Part shown: piece after piece, positions 1 to 8,194 of the stretch
Layout of the letters: each line of letters begins with the position of its first letter
How positions within the stretch are numbered: the stretch's first letter is position 1
Origin: Nanobdellota archaeon
Lineage (GTDB): Archaea > Nanobdellota > Nanobdellia > CSSed11-243R1
Length of the DNA stretch: 45,020 nucleotides
Reading direction: 5' to 3'
NCBI GenBank assembly: GCA_021162365.1
Contig: JAGGYW010000015.1
Coordinates: 1 to 45,020 of the forward strand
The notes under the pieces: generated by a model
The model's database searches: none
Told to the model about the DNA's origin: nothing
Seen by the model: the letters and a program-made list of their open reading frames with translations, nothing else
Program-made: the position numbers and the translations under genes

Positions 1-41
1 ATGCTACAATAGGAATAACATTGGGTTTTTTTCCAATTTTA

Positions 42-55
42 AAGTTGTACAACTT
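42..55. repeat. 14-bp perfect palindrome upstream of cdc6
   Basis: AAGTTGTACAACTT reads the same on both strands. It lies about 170 bases before the cdc6 start and about 100 bases before the cdc6 TATA-like box. Perfect palindromes of this size in front of a replication initiator gene may be protein-binding sites, for example an initiator or regulator site. Function is inference only. Confidence 0.5.
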
Positions 56-154
56 GTTGGGGTATGTCTTTGGATTTCTCAAAATTATCCTATAAAGCTT
101 GAGTAACTTTAACCTGCAAAAAAATGACATAACTTACTAGATATCATTGTGATA

Positions 155-165
155 TTTATATTTAA
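155..165 (+). promoter_or_regulatory. TATA-like box for cdc6
   Basis: TTTATATTTAA is the strongest TATA-like sequence upstream of cdc6. A start of transcription about 25 bases later would fall near 185 and give a roughly 40-base leader containing the Shine-Dalgarno-like AAAGGGGA before the ATG at 226. Confidence 0.5.
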
Positions 166-195
166 CCATAGAAACGATTATAAACAAGGAGGTTG

Positions 196-219
196 TCCAG
201 TAATATATAACTAAAGGGG
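196..219 (+). other. Possible origin recognition box-like element
   Basis: TCCAGT (196-201) followed by AACTAAAGGGG (209-219) resembles the two halves of archaeal ORB elements (TCCAGT..., AAACnAAAGGGG), with a wider gap than usual. The AAAGGGG part could equally be the ribosome-binding site of cdc6, eight bases before its ATG. Only one copy is in the window. Confidence 0.25.
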
Positions 220-225
220 ACGACG

Positions 226-1269
226 ATGGGAATATTTGACATTGACAAAACTGCTAATATAATTAAAAATGAAGAAATCTTAAGCTATGACTATGTCCCT
301 AAGGTTTTGCCCTATCGTGAGAATCAAATACAGGAGATTGCGAATTCCATAAAGCCAATGTTGTATGAAAGAAGTGGAAGGAATCTATTTATCTATGGTG
401 CCCCAGGAATTGGAAAAACGGCTTCGATAAAATGGGTGCTTAGGGAGCTATCCGAGAATACTGATGAGGTTATTCCGATTTACGTTAATTGTTGGAATTT
501 AAAGACAAAATATTTCATCTTTTCTGAAATGGCAAATCAGCTAAAGATATCGTTTACCGCAGGAAAAAGTGCAGAGCACATTCTACAACAGATAATATAC
601 AAACTGAAAAATAAGAGAGCAGTTTTTGTGTTTGATGAAATTGATAAAATTGATGATTCCGACTTTTTGTACCAGATTGTGTCAACATTTCCAACATCTT
701 CAATACATCTTATAAGCAATAATTTTGAGTATGTGACTAAAATAGATTCTAGGATTCGTTCTCGCCTCATGCTTAAGCACATAGAATTTAAGCCATACTC
801 TCTAAACGAGATATATGGAATTTTGAAAGAAAGAGTTAGATTGGCTTTAAGAAAAGATGCAATAGATACATCTCTTCTTAAACAGATTGCTAACATAACC
901 TACAACAAAGGAGATGTAAGAGTTGGGCTTTATCTAATAAGGGAATCTGCAAAACTTGCAGAACAAGAAGGGAAAAGGAAAGTTAGCAAGGAACACATTA
1001 AGAAAGCGATGGAAAATGTTCTTGACAAGACACTTGAAGAAGAGAAACTCAACAAAGATGAAATGTTAATAGTTGAGATTGTAAAGGAACACGATGGAGA
1101 AGTTTCTGGAAAGCTATACGAGATTTATAAGAAAAAAGGCGGTGAACTCTCATATAAGAGCTTTAAGAGATATACCAAAAACTTAGAAAAACTTGGACTT
1201 CTTCGTCTTGAGCTAACTGCTGGTGGATTTAAAGGCAAATCAACAAGAATCTATCTAAACACCCATTAG
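226..1269 (+). CDS. cdc6: Orc1/Cdc6 replication initiator
   Basis: AAA+ ATPase that binds replication origins and loads the MCM helicase. Walker A GAPGIGKT is at about residues 58-65, Walker B VFVFDEID at 133-140, a sensor 1 Asn near 165, an Arg-finger region (DSRIRSR) near 174-180 and sensor 2 GDVR in the lid. The C-terminal 80 residues look like the winged helix. The length of 347 residues is slightly short for the family. ATG is preceded by AAAGGGGA. Its 3' end overlaps the convergent DUF63 gene by 15 bases. An initiator gene with a palindrome and an ORB-like motif upstream suggests, but does not prove, that an origin is near. Confidence 0.93.
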   Translation: MGIFDIDKTANIIKNEEILSYDYVPKVLPYRENQIQEIANSIKPMLYERSGRNLFIYGAPGIGKTASIKWVLRELSENTDEVIPIYVNCWNLKTKYFIFSEMANQLKISFTAGKSAEHILQQIIYKLKNKRAVFVFDEIDKIDDSDFLYQIVSTFPTSSIHLISNNFEYVTKIDSRIRSRLMLKHIEFKPYSLNEIYGILKERVRLALRKDAIDTSLLKQIANITYNKGDVRVGLYLIRESAKLAEQEGKRKVSKEHIKKAMENVLDKTLEEEKLNKDEMLIVEIVKEHDGEVSGKLYEIYKKKGGELSYKSFKRYTKNLEKLGLLRLELTAGGFKGKSTRIYLNTH

Positions 1270-1986
1270 TAATCTAAGTGTGTCTCTAAGAGCAGGCGCC
1301 AACCCAATTGCGAAAACTGCAAGCAATAAAAATCTTCTAAGTTCTTCATCATCAGAGTATTTGTTTATTGCATAAACCACAGGTATTACAAATACTATCT
1401 TTAAAGCAAACATTGCAAATGGTCCAAATACATTGATAAGGAATGTGGGTAAAACATGTTGTTCGCTGTAGCCATAGAAAGTTAGTGCAGTAAATGTTGC
1501 TGAGGCATCAAACATGTGTGCCCAAAATGCAAGGTATGAAAACACATCAACTTTTAGAAACTTATTCAATATAGCCATTATACCTGCTATAGAAACAGCA
1601 AGAAAGAGGATAATTAATGCCCCACTAATGTTTACATATTTCATGTAGGGAATATGAAATGCGGTTGGGATAATTGCGGTAACTACCAGTGTTTTCCACA
1701 ATTCTATTTTTTTCTTCTTCTCAATCCAAATGCCTACAAGCACGACTGGGATAAAAATTGCGGCAAACAGGATTATAATCCCGGGAGAAGTTGTAAAGAA
1801 ACTATTTGGATATATCTTTGCATCCTCAAACACGCGCACGAACGCTGCTAATAATACCCATAAAGACAAACCAAGGATTAAATTTTTATCTACTTTTAAT
1901 TTCATCTTCCTAAAGAAAAAATAAACAAACAGCGTTAGCGAAACCAGTACAACACCAAGCAAAAAGGTTTTCTCAACAGTGTACAC
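1255..1986 (-). CDS. DUF63 family integral membrane protein
   Basis: A 243-residue protein with about seven hydrophobic segments. It has an RVFED motif near residue 51, HMFDAS near 157 and the C-terminal GLAPALRDTLR, all features I associate with the archaeal DUF63 family, whose function is unknown. The start is GTG, five bases after the stop of the proline-rich coiled-coil gene on the same strand, so the two are probably cotranscribed. Conserved His, Asp and Glu within membrane segments would be compatible with an enzyme or transporter, but this is speculation. Confidence 0.75.
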   Translation of the reverse strand: MYTVEKTFLLGVVLVSLTLFVYFFFRKMKLKVDKNLILGLSLWVLLAAFVRVFEDAKIYPNSFFTTSPGIIILFAAIFIPVVLVGIWIEKKKKIELWKTLVVTAIIPTAFHIPYMKYVNISGALIILFLAVSIAGIMAILNKFLKVDVFSYLAFWAHMFDASATFTALTFYGYSEQHVLPTFLINVFGPFAMFALKIVFVIPVVYAINKYSDDEELRRFLLLAVFAIGLAPALRDTLRLLMGV

Positions 1987-1990
1987 TAAA

Positions 1991-2419
1991 TCATCGCCTC
2001 AATAAATATCTCTCAATGTAATCAAGCTTTTCATTTATTCTATCTATTGCTGCTTTTAATGAGTCAATTTTCGATGAAAGCACATCAATTCTGCTGCTCA
2101 TTATCTGTGTGTCGTTCCTGGCTGCCGGCTGTGGTGGTTGTGGTGCTTCACCAAACCTAATTGGTGTTGGTGAGATTGGTGGAGGTGCTGCTGGGGAAGG
2201 TAGTGGTGGCGCAGGTGGTGTTTCCGGTGCACCGAACACAGGTGGCCTTGTTGCTGGTACGCCAGGCGCAGGTGGTGTTCCCATTCCAGGCATTGGTGGT
2301 GCTCCTGCTCCAGGTCCAGATGGAGTTGCTGGTAAATTTGCTCCCTCAATATCTCCTCCTAAATCACCTAAGTCACCTAAGTCTTCATCTTTCTTTTTAA
2401 ACAAGTCAAATAATCCCAT
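1991..2419 (-). CDS. Proline-rich protein with C-terminal coiled coil
   Basis: The protein of about 142 residues begins MGLFDLFKKKDED. A long Pro/Gly/Ala-rich linker follows (roughly residues 30-100), then a heptad-like helix from about 103 to the end (SRIDVLSSKIDSLKAAIDRI), which should form a coiled coil. I chose the ATG at 2419 over the upstream in-frame start at 2467 because 2467 lies inside the divergent TATA region. The low-complexity linker causes long antisense open frames, which are not genes. The family is not recognised; the architecture suggests a tethering or adaptor protein. It heads a likely operon with the DUF63 gene. Confidence 0.75.
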   Translation of the reverse strand: MGLFDLFKKKDEDLGDLGDLGGDIEGANLPATPSGPGAGAPPMPGMGTPPAPGVPATRPPVFGAPETPPAPPLPSPAAPPPISPTPIRFGEAPQPPQPAARNDTQIMSSRIDVLSSKIDSLKAAIDRINEKLDYIERYLLRR

Positions 2420-2468
2420 GGATTTATTTAATTCAGATTTAGTTATTAACTTTTCTATAAAAGACAAT

Positions 2469-2480
2469 TTTATATATACT
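2469..2480. promoter_or_regulatory. Shared TATA region of a divergent promoter
   Basis: TTTATATATACT lies about 26 bases before the ATG at 2499, which fits a leaderless start on the plus strand. Read on the minus strand the same bases give a TATA box about 50 bases before the ATG at 2419. The two divergent genes therefore appear to share a short promoter. Confidence 0.55.
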
Positions 2481-2498
2481 CAGCTGTTACTTTTTATC

Positions 2499-4001
2499 AT
2501 GGCTGATGATGACACCCGCGAGAAAATTAGGGCAATACTCGCACGTTCATTTGTCAATAAGTATGAAATGGAGATTCACAGTTTTACAAGTAGCATAGAA
2601 CAATATTATTTTTGGCTCGTGGATTTCTTAGGTAAATTGGGGTACAAGATAGAAAAAGACAAAGAGCAAATGGCGGCAAGTGTGGTTTCACAATTTTTCG
2701 GCGAGATGTCTGCCCGCAGGCAGCACCTTGAAAGAAGGGGAATGGAAATCCTTGCCACAATTAATACTGTTATAAAATCTATAGTTAATCTCCTTTATGA
2801 TCTGCGAGAATTTGACAGACGACTTGCAGTATACAAAGACCTACACAGCAGCGATCCGAAGAAAAGAGAAGCCGCGAGATTAACATTGAAGAGAATTTGG
2901 ATGGATGAAGTTGATGTTAGGAAAGGTGGCGCATCAATTAATGCAATGACCGCGCAAAGAGGCCTAGAGTTTACTACTCTAAGAGATGCCTTCATGATTG
3001 CTAACAGCATTGAAGAAGTAGATAAAATGGATCTAAATGACAGAGTGAAAAGAATACTTAAAGGGAGGTTAGAAGAGTACTTCAAGTGGGAGAAAGAAAG
3101 TGAGAAGGAATTAACTCAAAGGAGAAAAATCGAACTCGCATACCTAAAATCACAGGTAGAAGCATTAAGATTATATTCAATTTGGGCAAAACCGTATCTA
3201 AAAGCAGCCCAAATGTTAAGTTTTAAAGAACCTAAGATAGATGATCCCCAACTTATACAAGCATTTGACCAAAGTGTAATAGAAATTGTAATTAGAGGAA
3301 TTAAAAAGTATTACCTGCATGACTTCCTAAAACCAAAAGGATTACCAGCGAAGTATTCTCCACCTTTAATGAAGAAGCCATTAATCCCGTTGTTAAGCGA
3401 GCCAAAAGTATATACCTCCAAAGAACAAGCAGAAATGAAGGCAAAAAGAGGCGGACCATATGCATACTCCATCATTGAGCTAAGATTTACGTGGAGAACA
3501 AGGCCTGCTTTAGTTTCACAGGCACAAACCGGTGGGGCATATAGACAACTTGGTAAGTTAAACATTGAATTTATAGGGTATGCAATGACACCCGACGAGT
3601 ACAAAGCTCTGAGGAAGCAAGAAGAACATGAAGCTATGAAGTTCATAGAAGGACTAACTACAGAGAGCTTAGAAGCAATGCGAGAAGATTTAGAGAAATA
3701 TCTTAAAGAAGCAGAGCTTTTAGAAAAGAAAAAGGAAGAAAAGAAGTTTGTTCCTCTTCTTGACAGGCTTTCCAAGAAGAAATCTGGATCTAAAGGGGGT
3801 CTTCTTGATTCACTATTTTCCACGAACAAAATATTGGAAAGAAAGGTAAAAGAATTAGTTATGATAGAAACAGCGGACAGATTATTCACGATATATGACA
3901 TATTCAAAAAGGCGCATAGATTCAAATCGTTCCCATACCCACCAGAGATGAAACCAACAGAAAAATCTGTCATAAAACCACCTGAACCAGTTGAATTTTA
4001 A
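2499..4001 (+). CDS. Uncharacterised helical protein, about 500 residues
   Basis: Begins MADDDTREKIRAILARS. The open frame extends upstream to 2109 only because the antisense proline codons keep it open; the TATA box at 2469 supports the ATG at 2499. The protein is mostly charged helix, with likely coiled-coil stretches around residues 40-110 and 390-430. A β-rich section with RFTWRTRPALVSQAQ near 350 sits between them, and the C-terminus is proline-rich. No catalytic motif, signal peptide or membrane segment is visible. It leads a plus-strand series with the acidic protein, the endonuclease IV-like protein and nucleotidyltransferases. I do not recognise the family. Confidence 0.8.
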   Translation: MADDDTREKIRAILARSFVNKYEMEIHSFTSSIEQYYFWLVDFLGKLGYKIEKDKEQMAASVVSQFFGEMSARRQHLERRGMEILATINTVIKSIVNLLYDLREFDRRLAVYKDLHSSDPKKREAARLTLKRIWMDEVDVRKGGASINAMTAQRGLEFTTLRDAFMIANSIEEVDKMDLNDRVKRILKGRLEEYFKWEKESEKELTQRRKIELAYLKSQVEALRLYSIWAKPYLKAAQMLSFKEPKIDDPQLIQAFDQSVIEIVIRGIKKYYLHDFLKPKGLPAKYSPPLMKKPLIPLLSEPKVYTSKEQAEMKAKRGGPYAYSIIELRFTWRTRPALVSQAQTGGAYRQLGKLNIEFIGYAMTPDEYKALRKQEEHEAMKFIEGLTTESLEAMREDLEKYLKEAELLEKKKEEKKFVPLLDRLSKKKSGSKGGLLDSLFSTNKILERKVKELVMIETADRLFTIYDIFKKAHRFKSFPYPPEMKPTEKSVIKPPEPVEF

Positions 4002-4036
4002 ACAATTTTAAAAGTAACAATTGCATTATTCTACTT

Positions 4037-4702
4037 ATGGATGTAAAGCTAAAGCTTATCATAGAGGAGCTTAATAAAATTGAAAGTGTTAAGGGGAAGT
4101 TGAAATACTTAGAGGGAATAATCTTCAAAACTAAAGATAAATCCTTAAAGGAGAAATTAATCCGACTGCTTGAATTAATTCAGAAAAGCGGCAAGAAACG
4201 ATTGTCTTTTGAAGAGATACACTCTAATGAAAAAAGTAAGGTAAAAAGCAAACCTCTTGAAGAAATGGTCCTTCACAGGGGGGAAAGTTTTGATGAGTCA
4301 AAGCTTGAACTCAAAGATTACATTGTAGAACCCGGTGAGGAAGTTGTTAGAGTTACCCCTGTTAACTTACTCGAAGAAGAGAATTTAGATAAAACATATT
4401 TGAAATTAGATACTTACAAACTTGCTGAGAAGAAAGATTACATCCCTCAGGAAGTTGATACAGGATACGAGAGAAGAACTCTTGAAAGTGTAGGATTCGA
4501 AGAAGAGTTTCGGCCTTTAGGACCTGCAGGCGAAGTTCGTGGGATGGAATTTGAGCCCGCGTTTGGTATGGAAGAACAAAAGCCACTTGTTGAAGCAACC
4601 ATGGGAGAATATAAAAGGAATGAAATCATTAGTAAAGCTGTAGATGAAATGAAAAAGAAGGAAGAAGAGTATAAACGTAAACTCGAAAAGGGAATCTTTT
4701 AG
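4037..4702 (+). CDS. Uncharacterised acidic protein, 221 residues
   Basis: The first 55 residues are a Lys/Leu/Glu-rich helical region. The middle (about 70-190) is acidic with little predicted order and several short Phe/Glu-containing elements such as ESVGFEEEFRPLGP. The C-terminus is a Lys/Glu helix. A TATA-like box at 4007-4016 sits about 26 bases before the ATG, so the start is probably leaderless. The next gene follows after 10 bases with its own Shine-Dalgarno. The composition suggests an adaptor that binds partners through short linear motifs; this is inference. The family is not recognised. Confidence 0.75.
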   Translation: MDVKLKLIIEELNKIESVKGKLKYLEGIIFKTKDKSLKEKLIRLLELIQKSGKKRLSFEEIHSNEKSKVKSKPLEEMVLHRGESFDESKLELKDYIVEPGEEVVRVTPVNLLEEENLDKTYLKLDTYKLAEKKDYIPQEVDTGYERRTLESVGFEEEFRPLGPAGEVRGMEFEPAFGMEEQKPLVEATMGEYKRNEIISKAVDEMKKKEEEYKRKLEKGIF

Positions 4703-4712
4703 GTGAATAAAA

Positions 4713-6401
4713 ATGTATGACAATCTTCGATTCGAATATGCACACTTTAATTCTATGGATTTTGGTAGCTACGGCCTTGGAGCAAGCGTGACGCCTATGG
4801 GTTCGCAGTTAATGACAACAAATACCGCTATAAATTGGGGACTCCAAAATCTAGAAATTAACTTAGGGACTCAGATGAACTACCAGCAGGCAGGACACCT
4901 TGCACAACTGGGAAAAGTAGAACGGGATGAACTAATAAGGTTGGCTAAATTAAATAGAGTAAATCTTTCTGTCCACGCTCCATTATTAAGTCCGGAAGGA
5001 CTTCAAGGCAATCAGATTAGCGAAGCTGCCAGAATAAGAAATGTGAAGGAATTTGAGCAGACCATTGATTTCGTAGATCAAATTGGAAGACAAACTGGAA
5101 AGAAACATATCCCTGTTACATTTCATGCGAGCGGGGCTCCAATTGGAAACCCGATGCCAAATGAGATGTTATATGCAGTTGACCAGGAATCAGGTCAAGT
5201 CATCCCAATTGAGAAAAGAGAAGTTGCATATCCCCCAGAATACTTTAAGAGGTATGGCTTAAAAGAAGGAGAGGATTATGCACCTGTAGAAGGAAAGCCG
5301 GGATTCTACTACCTATATCCAAAAGGAGAATTAAAAATATATGGTAAAAGTCAGCTCCAGAGATTAAAATATGAAGAAGCGCATACTGATTATTGGCTTA
5401 GACATTATAAAGAGCAGATGAAAAGAGTAATTCCTGCAGCAGCTTCTATAGGGGAAATCAACGAAAAAAATCTTGATGAAGTTATGAGAAGAGCAAGGGA
5501 AATAGGCGGGCAAGCAGTAGAAATTGCAGAAAACTACAGAGCACTATTAGAGGAGAAGAAACAACTGGAAGCAAAGGCACAAAACTTAAGAATGAAATAC
5601 AAGAAGGAAGGTCAGATAATGCAGCTTGTTCCGAGTGACGACTATGTAAAAGAAAAAATGAAGAAAACTTTTGTTGAGTTGGGATTAAAAGCGTATGAAA
5701 AACCATCCAAGCCAATGATAGTTATTGAAAACTTTTATCCAGAATTTACGCTTAGTGAGCCAACCAAACTTGCTAAAACAATTGAGGAAATCAGACAAGA
5801 ATTAGCGGATAGATTAGTTAAAGAAAAGGGACTCTCCCGAAGCAGAGCTATAAAAGAAGCTCAAGAGCTTGTTGGTATGAATGTAGATGTCGGCCACCTA
5901 AACTTGTGGAAGAAGTATATAAATCCAAAAACAGGAAAACCATATACGGACAAGGAGATTCTTGAATGGGTCAATAAAGTTTATCCATATATAAAGCATG
6001 TGCACATCACTGACAACTTCGGAGATTATGATGCACACCTTCCTGTCGGATGGGGAAATGCACCAATTAATCAATTAATTGACACACTAAGGAAAAAAGG
6101 TTGGAAAGGAAGAGCAATTTTAGAAACCTTTGGAGCTATGCAATATGGCGGACAAGGTTTTGGAGTTGCTCAATCTATGTACCACTTAGGTATACCCCTT
6201 GTACCAGGGGGTCCGGGCTGGGAAATGGCAGAAGGTACCTACTTCCAAGCAGGATATGCTTTCACAACAGGACCAATACTACCCGATGTTAACTTCCAAA
6301 CATATGGTGTCGGGTTTTCAGGGTTGCCTTATGCCACTGGTGCACAAATAGGTGGGAGTCAAAAGCCAGGACAGAAGTTTTCAGGAACACCTATGAGTTA
6401 A
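4713..6401 (+). CDS. Endonuclease IV-like (AP endonuclease family 2) TIM-barrel protein with large insertion
   Basis: 562 residues, about twice the size of endonuclease IV. All nine metal ligands of the Nfo trinuclear zinc site have counterparts in order: H88 (VHAP), H138 (FHAS), E339 (IENF), D392 and H395 (DVGH), H431 (HVHITD), D440 and H442 (DAH), and E471 (ILETF). Residues about 145-335 form an insertion with a charged coiled-coil segment (about 250-300). The last 80 residues are Gly/Pro/aromatic-rich. The fold also covers sugar isomerases, so AP-site nuclease activity is not certain, but the full zinc set argues for phosphodiester or phosphate chemistry. A Shine-Dalgarno AGGTGA precedes the ATG. 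Confidence 0.8.
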   Translation: MYDNLRFEYAHFNSMDFGSYGLGASVTPMGSQLMTTNTAINWGLQNLEINLGTQMNYQQAGHLAQLGKVERDELIRLAKLNRVNLSVHAPLLSPEGLQGNQISEAARIRNVKEFEQTIDFVDQIGRQTGKKHIPVTFHASGAPIGNPMPNEMLYAVDQESGQVIPIEKREVAYPPEYFKRYGLKEGEDYAPVEGKPGFYYLYPKGELKIYGKSQLQRLKYEEAHTDYWLRHYKEQMKRVIPAAASIGEINEKNLDEVMRRAREIGGQAVEIAENYRALLEEKKQLEAKAQNLRMKYKKEGQIMQLVPSDDYVKEKMKKTFVELGLKAYEKPSKPMIVIENFYPEFTLSEPTKLAKTIEEIRQELADRLVKEKGLSRSRAIKEAQELVGMNVDVGHLNLWKKYINPKTGKPYTDKEILEWVNKVYPYIKHVHITDNFGDYDAHLPVGWGNAPINQLIDTLRKKGWKGRAILETFGAMQYGGQGFGVAQSMYHLGIPLVPGGPGWEMAEGTYFQAGYAFTTGPILPDVNFQTYGVGFSGLPYATGAQIGGSQKPGQKFSGTPMS

Positions 6402-6442
6402 ATTAATAATAACTAAGTTGTTTAAAATCAAAGGTGAGGTGT

Positions 6443-7261
6443 ATGAATAGACCAAAAAAATTAACTCACGAAGAAAAAGAGAAGCTTCTTGGCGAAGCAT
6501 ATAAAATAGGATATAGTTTTGCTAGGAATGTATTCGAGCTTTTCCCCGGACTTATTAAATCGGTTGTTCTTTTTGGCTCAATAGCCAAAGCAACTCCTTC
6601 AAAAGGGAGCGATATAGACATTTTAATCATTGTTGATGACACTTCCATAACTCCTGATAGAAAGTTTATAGATTGGTACAACTTAGAGCTTGCAAACTTA
6701 ATAAGGAAAAGTGATCCACGCCTCCATGTAACTACTGTAACTTTAACTACATTCTGGGAGAATATACTCATCGGCGAGCCTGTTGCGATTAATGTTTTGA
6801 GATATGGTGTTCCACTTATAGATACTGGCTACTTTGAACCACTTCAGTTTTTACTTGCAGCCGGGAGGATACGCCCAACAAAAGAAGCGATTTATAATGC
6901 ACTTACAAGGGCGCCATGGCACCTTACGAGGGCAAACTCGAGGATCCTTGCAGGAATCGTTGATTTGTATTGGGTGATGATTGACTCTGCCCATGCAGCC
7001 CTTATGGCGTATGGCAAAGTTCCACCATCTCCAGAGCACATAGAAGGAATGTTGCTTGATACTTTTGTGAAGAACAAGCTGTTGCCCAAGAAATATGTAA
7101 ATTACTACAGAGAAATTTGGAAAACGTCCAAAGCAATTGTTCACGGTGAAATTCTCAGAGGGAATGGCATTGACTTCGACAGATATAGAGAAATGGCAGA
7201 AGATTTTGAAGGAAAGATGAAAGAATTAGTGAAAAGAAAAGAAAAGAAAGAATCACGCTAG
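6443..7261 (+). CDS. Nucleotidyltransferase (MNT-like) with HEPN-like helical C-terminus, copy 1
   Basis: Polymerase β-type nucleotidyltransferase fold: VVLFGS with G45-S46 and SDIDILI with D57/D59, counting from the ATG at 6443. That ATG follows AAGGTGAGGT; an in-frame GTG at 6434 lies inside the ribosome-binding site. The C-terminal half (about 150-260) is all-helical and similar in style to HEPN domains (SAHAALMAYGKVPPSPEH). It lacks a clear R-x4-6-H motif. It is a clear paralog of the gene at 8195: both share TxFW, NVLRxGV, DTGxFxPxQ and PxKEAI in the same order. It lies 41 bases after the endonuclease IV-like gene. Confidence 0.85.
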   Translation: MNRPKKLTHEEKEKLLGEAYKIGYSFARNVFELFPGLIKSVVLFGSIAKATPSKGSDIDILIIVDDTSITPDRKFIDWYNLELANLIRKSDPRLHVTTVTLTTFWENILIGEPVAINVLRYGVPLIDTGYFEPLQFLLAAGRIRPTKEAIYNALTRAPWHLTRANSRILAGIVDLYWVMIDSAHAALMAYGKVPPSPEHIEGMLLDTFVKNKLLPKKYVNYYREIWKTSKAIVHGEILRGNGIDFDRYREMAEDFEGKMKELVKRKEKKESR

Positions 7262-8083
7262 GGCTGCTTCTGGCTCAGTTGAATAGAGATCATCCATTGT
7301 CATTCCATTTTTCTCTAATTCCTCTCCTACTTTTTTCTGTATTCCATATATTCCACTCACATATTCTTTCATACGCTTATACATCTCAAACTCTTTTGCT
7401 TTCCCGTTCGCAAGAGCTGTTTGCTTTATATTATTTGCATAAGCAATCACATCATCTTTTCTCTCTTTTAAGAACGGCCTCAATTCTGTTTCACCAAGCA
7501 TTATTTGATAATTTGCTTTTGATAGCTTGCTCCCCAAGTCACTTGACCACACTTCAGCATACAATTCAATTAAATCCTCTACATCTTCCTTCTCTGCAAC
7601 CTTCTCTTCAAATGCTTTTCTTAAATATTTATTCGCAAAGTTTTTTGCAATCTCTTCTGCCTTTTCCTTAGGCAACTTACCTTCCTCAATTTGTTTAAGC
7701 AATTCTGAATATCCATCTATCCTTTCAGTCACACCAACATATGCTCCAATCTCCTCTAACCCTTCAACGAATAACTTGTATGCTATTGTTGGATTCAATG
7801 AAAGTAACATGTCGTAGGATTCTTTGACTATGTCCGGCAGCTTTCTTGTAAGATGTTTCCCCTCAAGGATACCAATAATCTTTTTAGCAGCCTCAATCTC
7901 ATTTACACCATCTGGAATTTCGTTACCAATTGCAGGATAACTAACAAGCTGGCCAACATACTGCTTAAGTGCCTTTCTTGCCTCACCTTTTTGTAAAGAA
8001 TCATCTGATTCAGCATGGTTAATTAACTCCTCTAATTTGGAGTATGCTTGGATTCTTTCCATTTCATTTTGGAGTATGCTCAT
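7253..8083 (-). CDS. Uncharacterised all-helical protein, 276 residues
   Basis: Starts at the ATG at 8083, preceded by GAGGTGGT; an in-frame GTG at 8095 overlaps that site. The protein is acidic and built of successive amphipathic helices, with no cysteine clusters, membrane segment or nucleotide motif. It lies between and opposite to the two paralogous nucleotidyltransferase genes, overlapping the end of the first by 9 bases. Its promoter faces that of the second. The placement suggests it acts with them, perhaps as a regulator or binding partner; this is inference. The family is not recognised. Confidence 0.75.
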   Translation of the reverse strand: MSILQNEMERIQAYSKLEELINHAESDDSLQKGEARKALKQYVGQLVSYPAIGNEIPDGVNEIEAAKKIIGILEGKHLTRKLPDIVKESYDMLLSLNPTIAYKLFVEGLEEIGAYVGVTERIDGYSELLKQIEEGKLPKEKAEEIAKNFANKYLRKAFEEKVAEKEDVEDLIELYAEVWSSDLGSKLSKANYQIMLGETELRPFLKERKDDVIAYANNIKQTALANGKAKEFEMYKRMKEYVSGIYGIQKKVGEELEKNGMTMDDLYSTEPEAALA

Positions 8084-8100
8084 TTTTATTACCACCTCAT

Positions 8101-8119
8101 AGTAATAAATACTATTACT
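8101..8119. repeat. Inverted repeat in a divergent promoter, possible operator
   Basis: AGTAATA and TATTACT form perfect 7-base arms around a 5-base spacer. The repeat lies just after a minus-strand TATA-like box (8120-8130), where transcription of the gene ending at 7253 would start, and upstream of the plus-strand TATA (8152-8165) of the nucleotidyltransferase. A bound protein could control both. The sequence is AT-rich, so chance is possible. Confidence 0.4.
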
Positions 8120-8194
8120 TATTTATAAATGTTTCGGTCACGCTATTACAATAAGATTATAAATAATGTAGCTTTTGATAGAGTTGGTGAAAAA

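Noticed and set aside
2109-2498. Glycine-rich N-terminal extension of the gene at 2499
   Set aside because: It is the antisense of the proline-rich linker gene; the TATA box at 2469 and the ATG at 2499 place the real start downstream.
7279-7817. Ser/Leu-rich frames opposite the helical gene at 7253-8083
   Set aside because: Their composition is what antisense of a Glu/Lys/Leu-rich helical gene produces, and the helical gene has a good ribosome-binding site.
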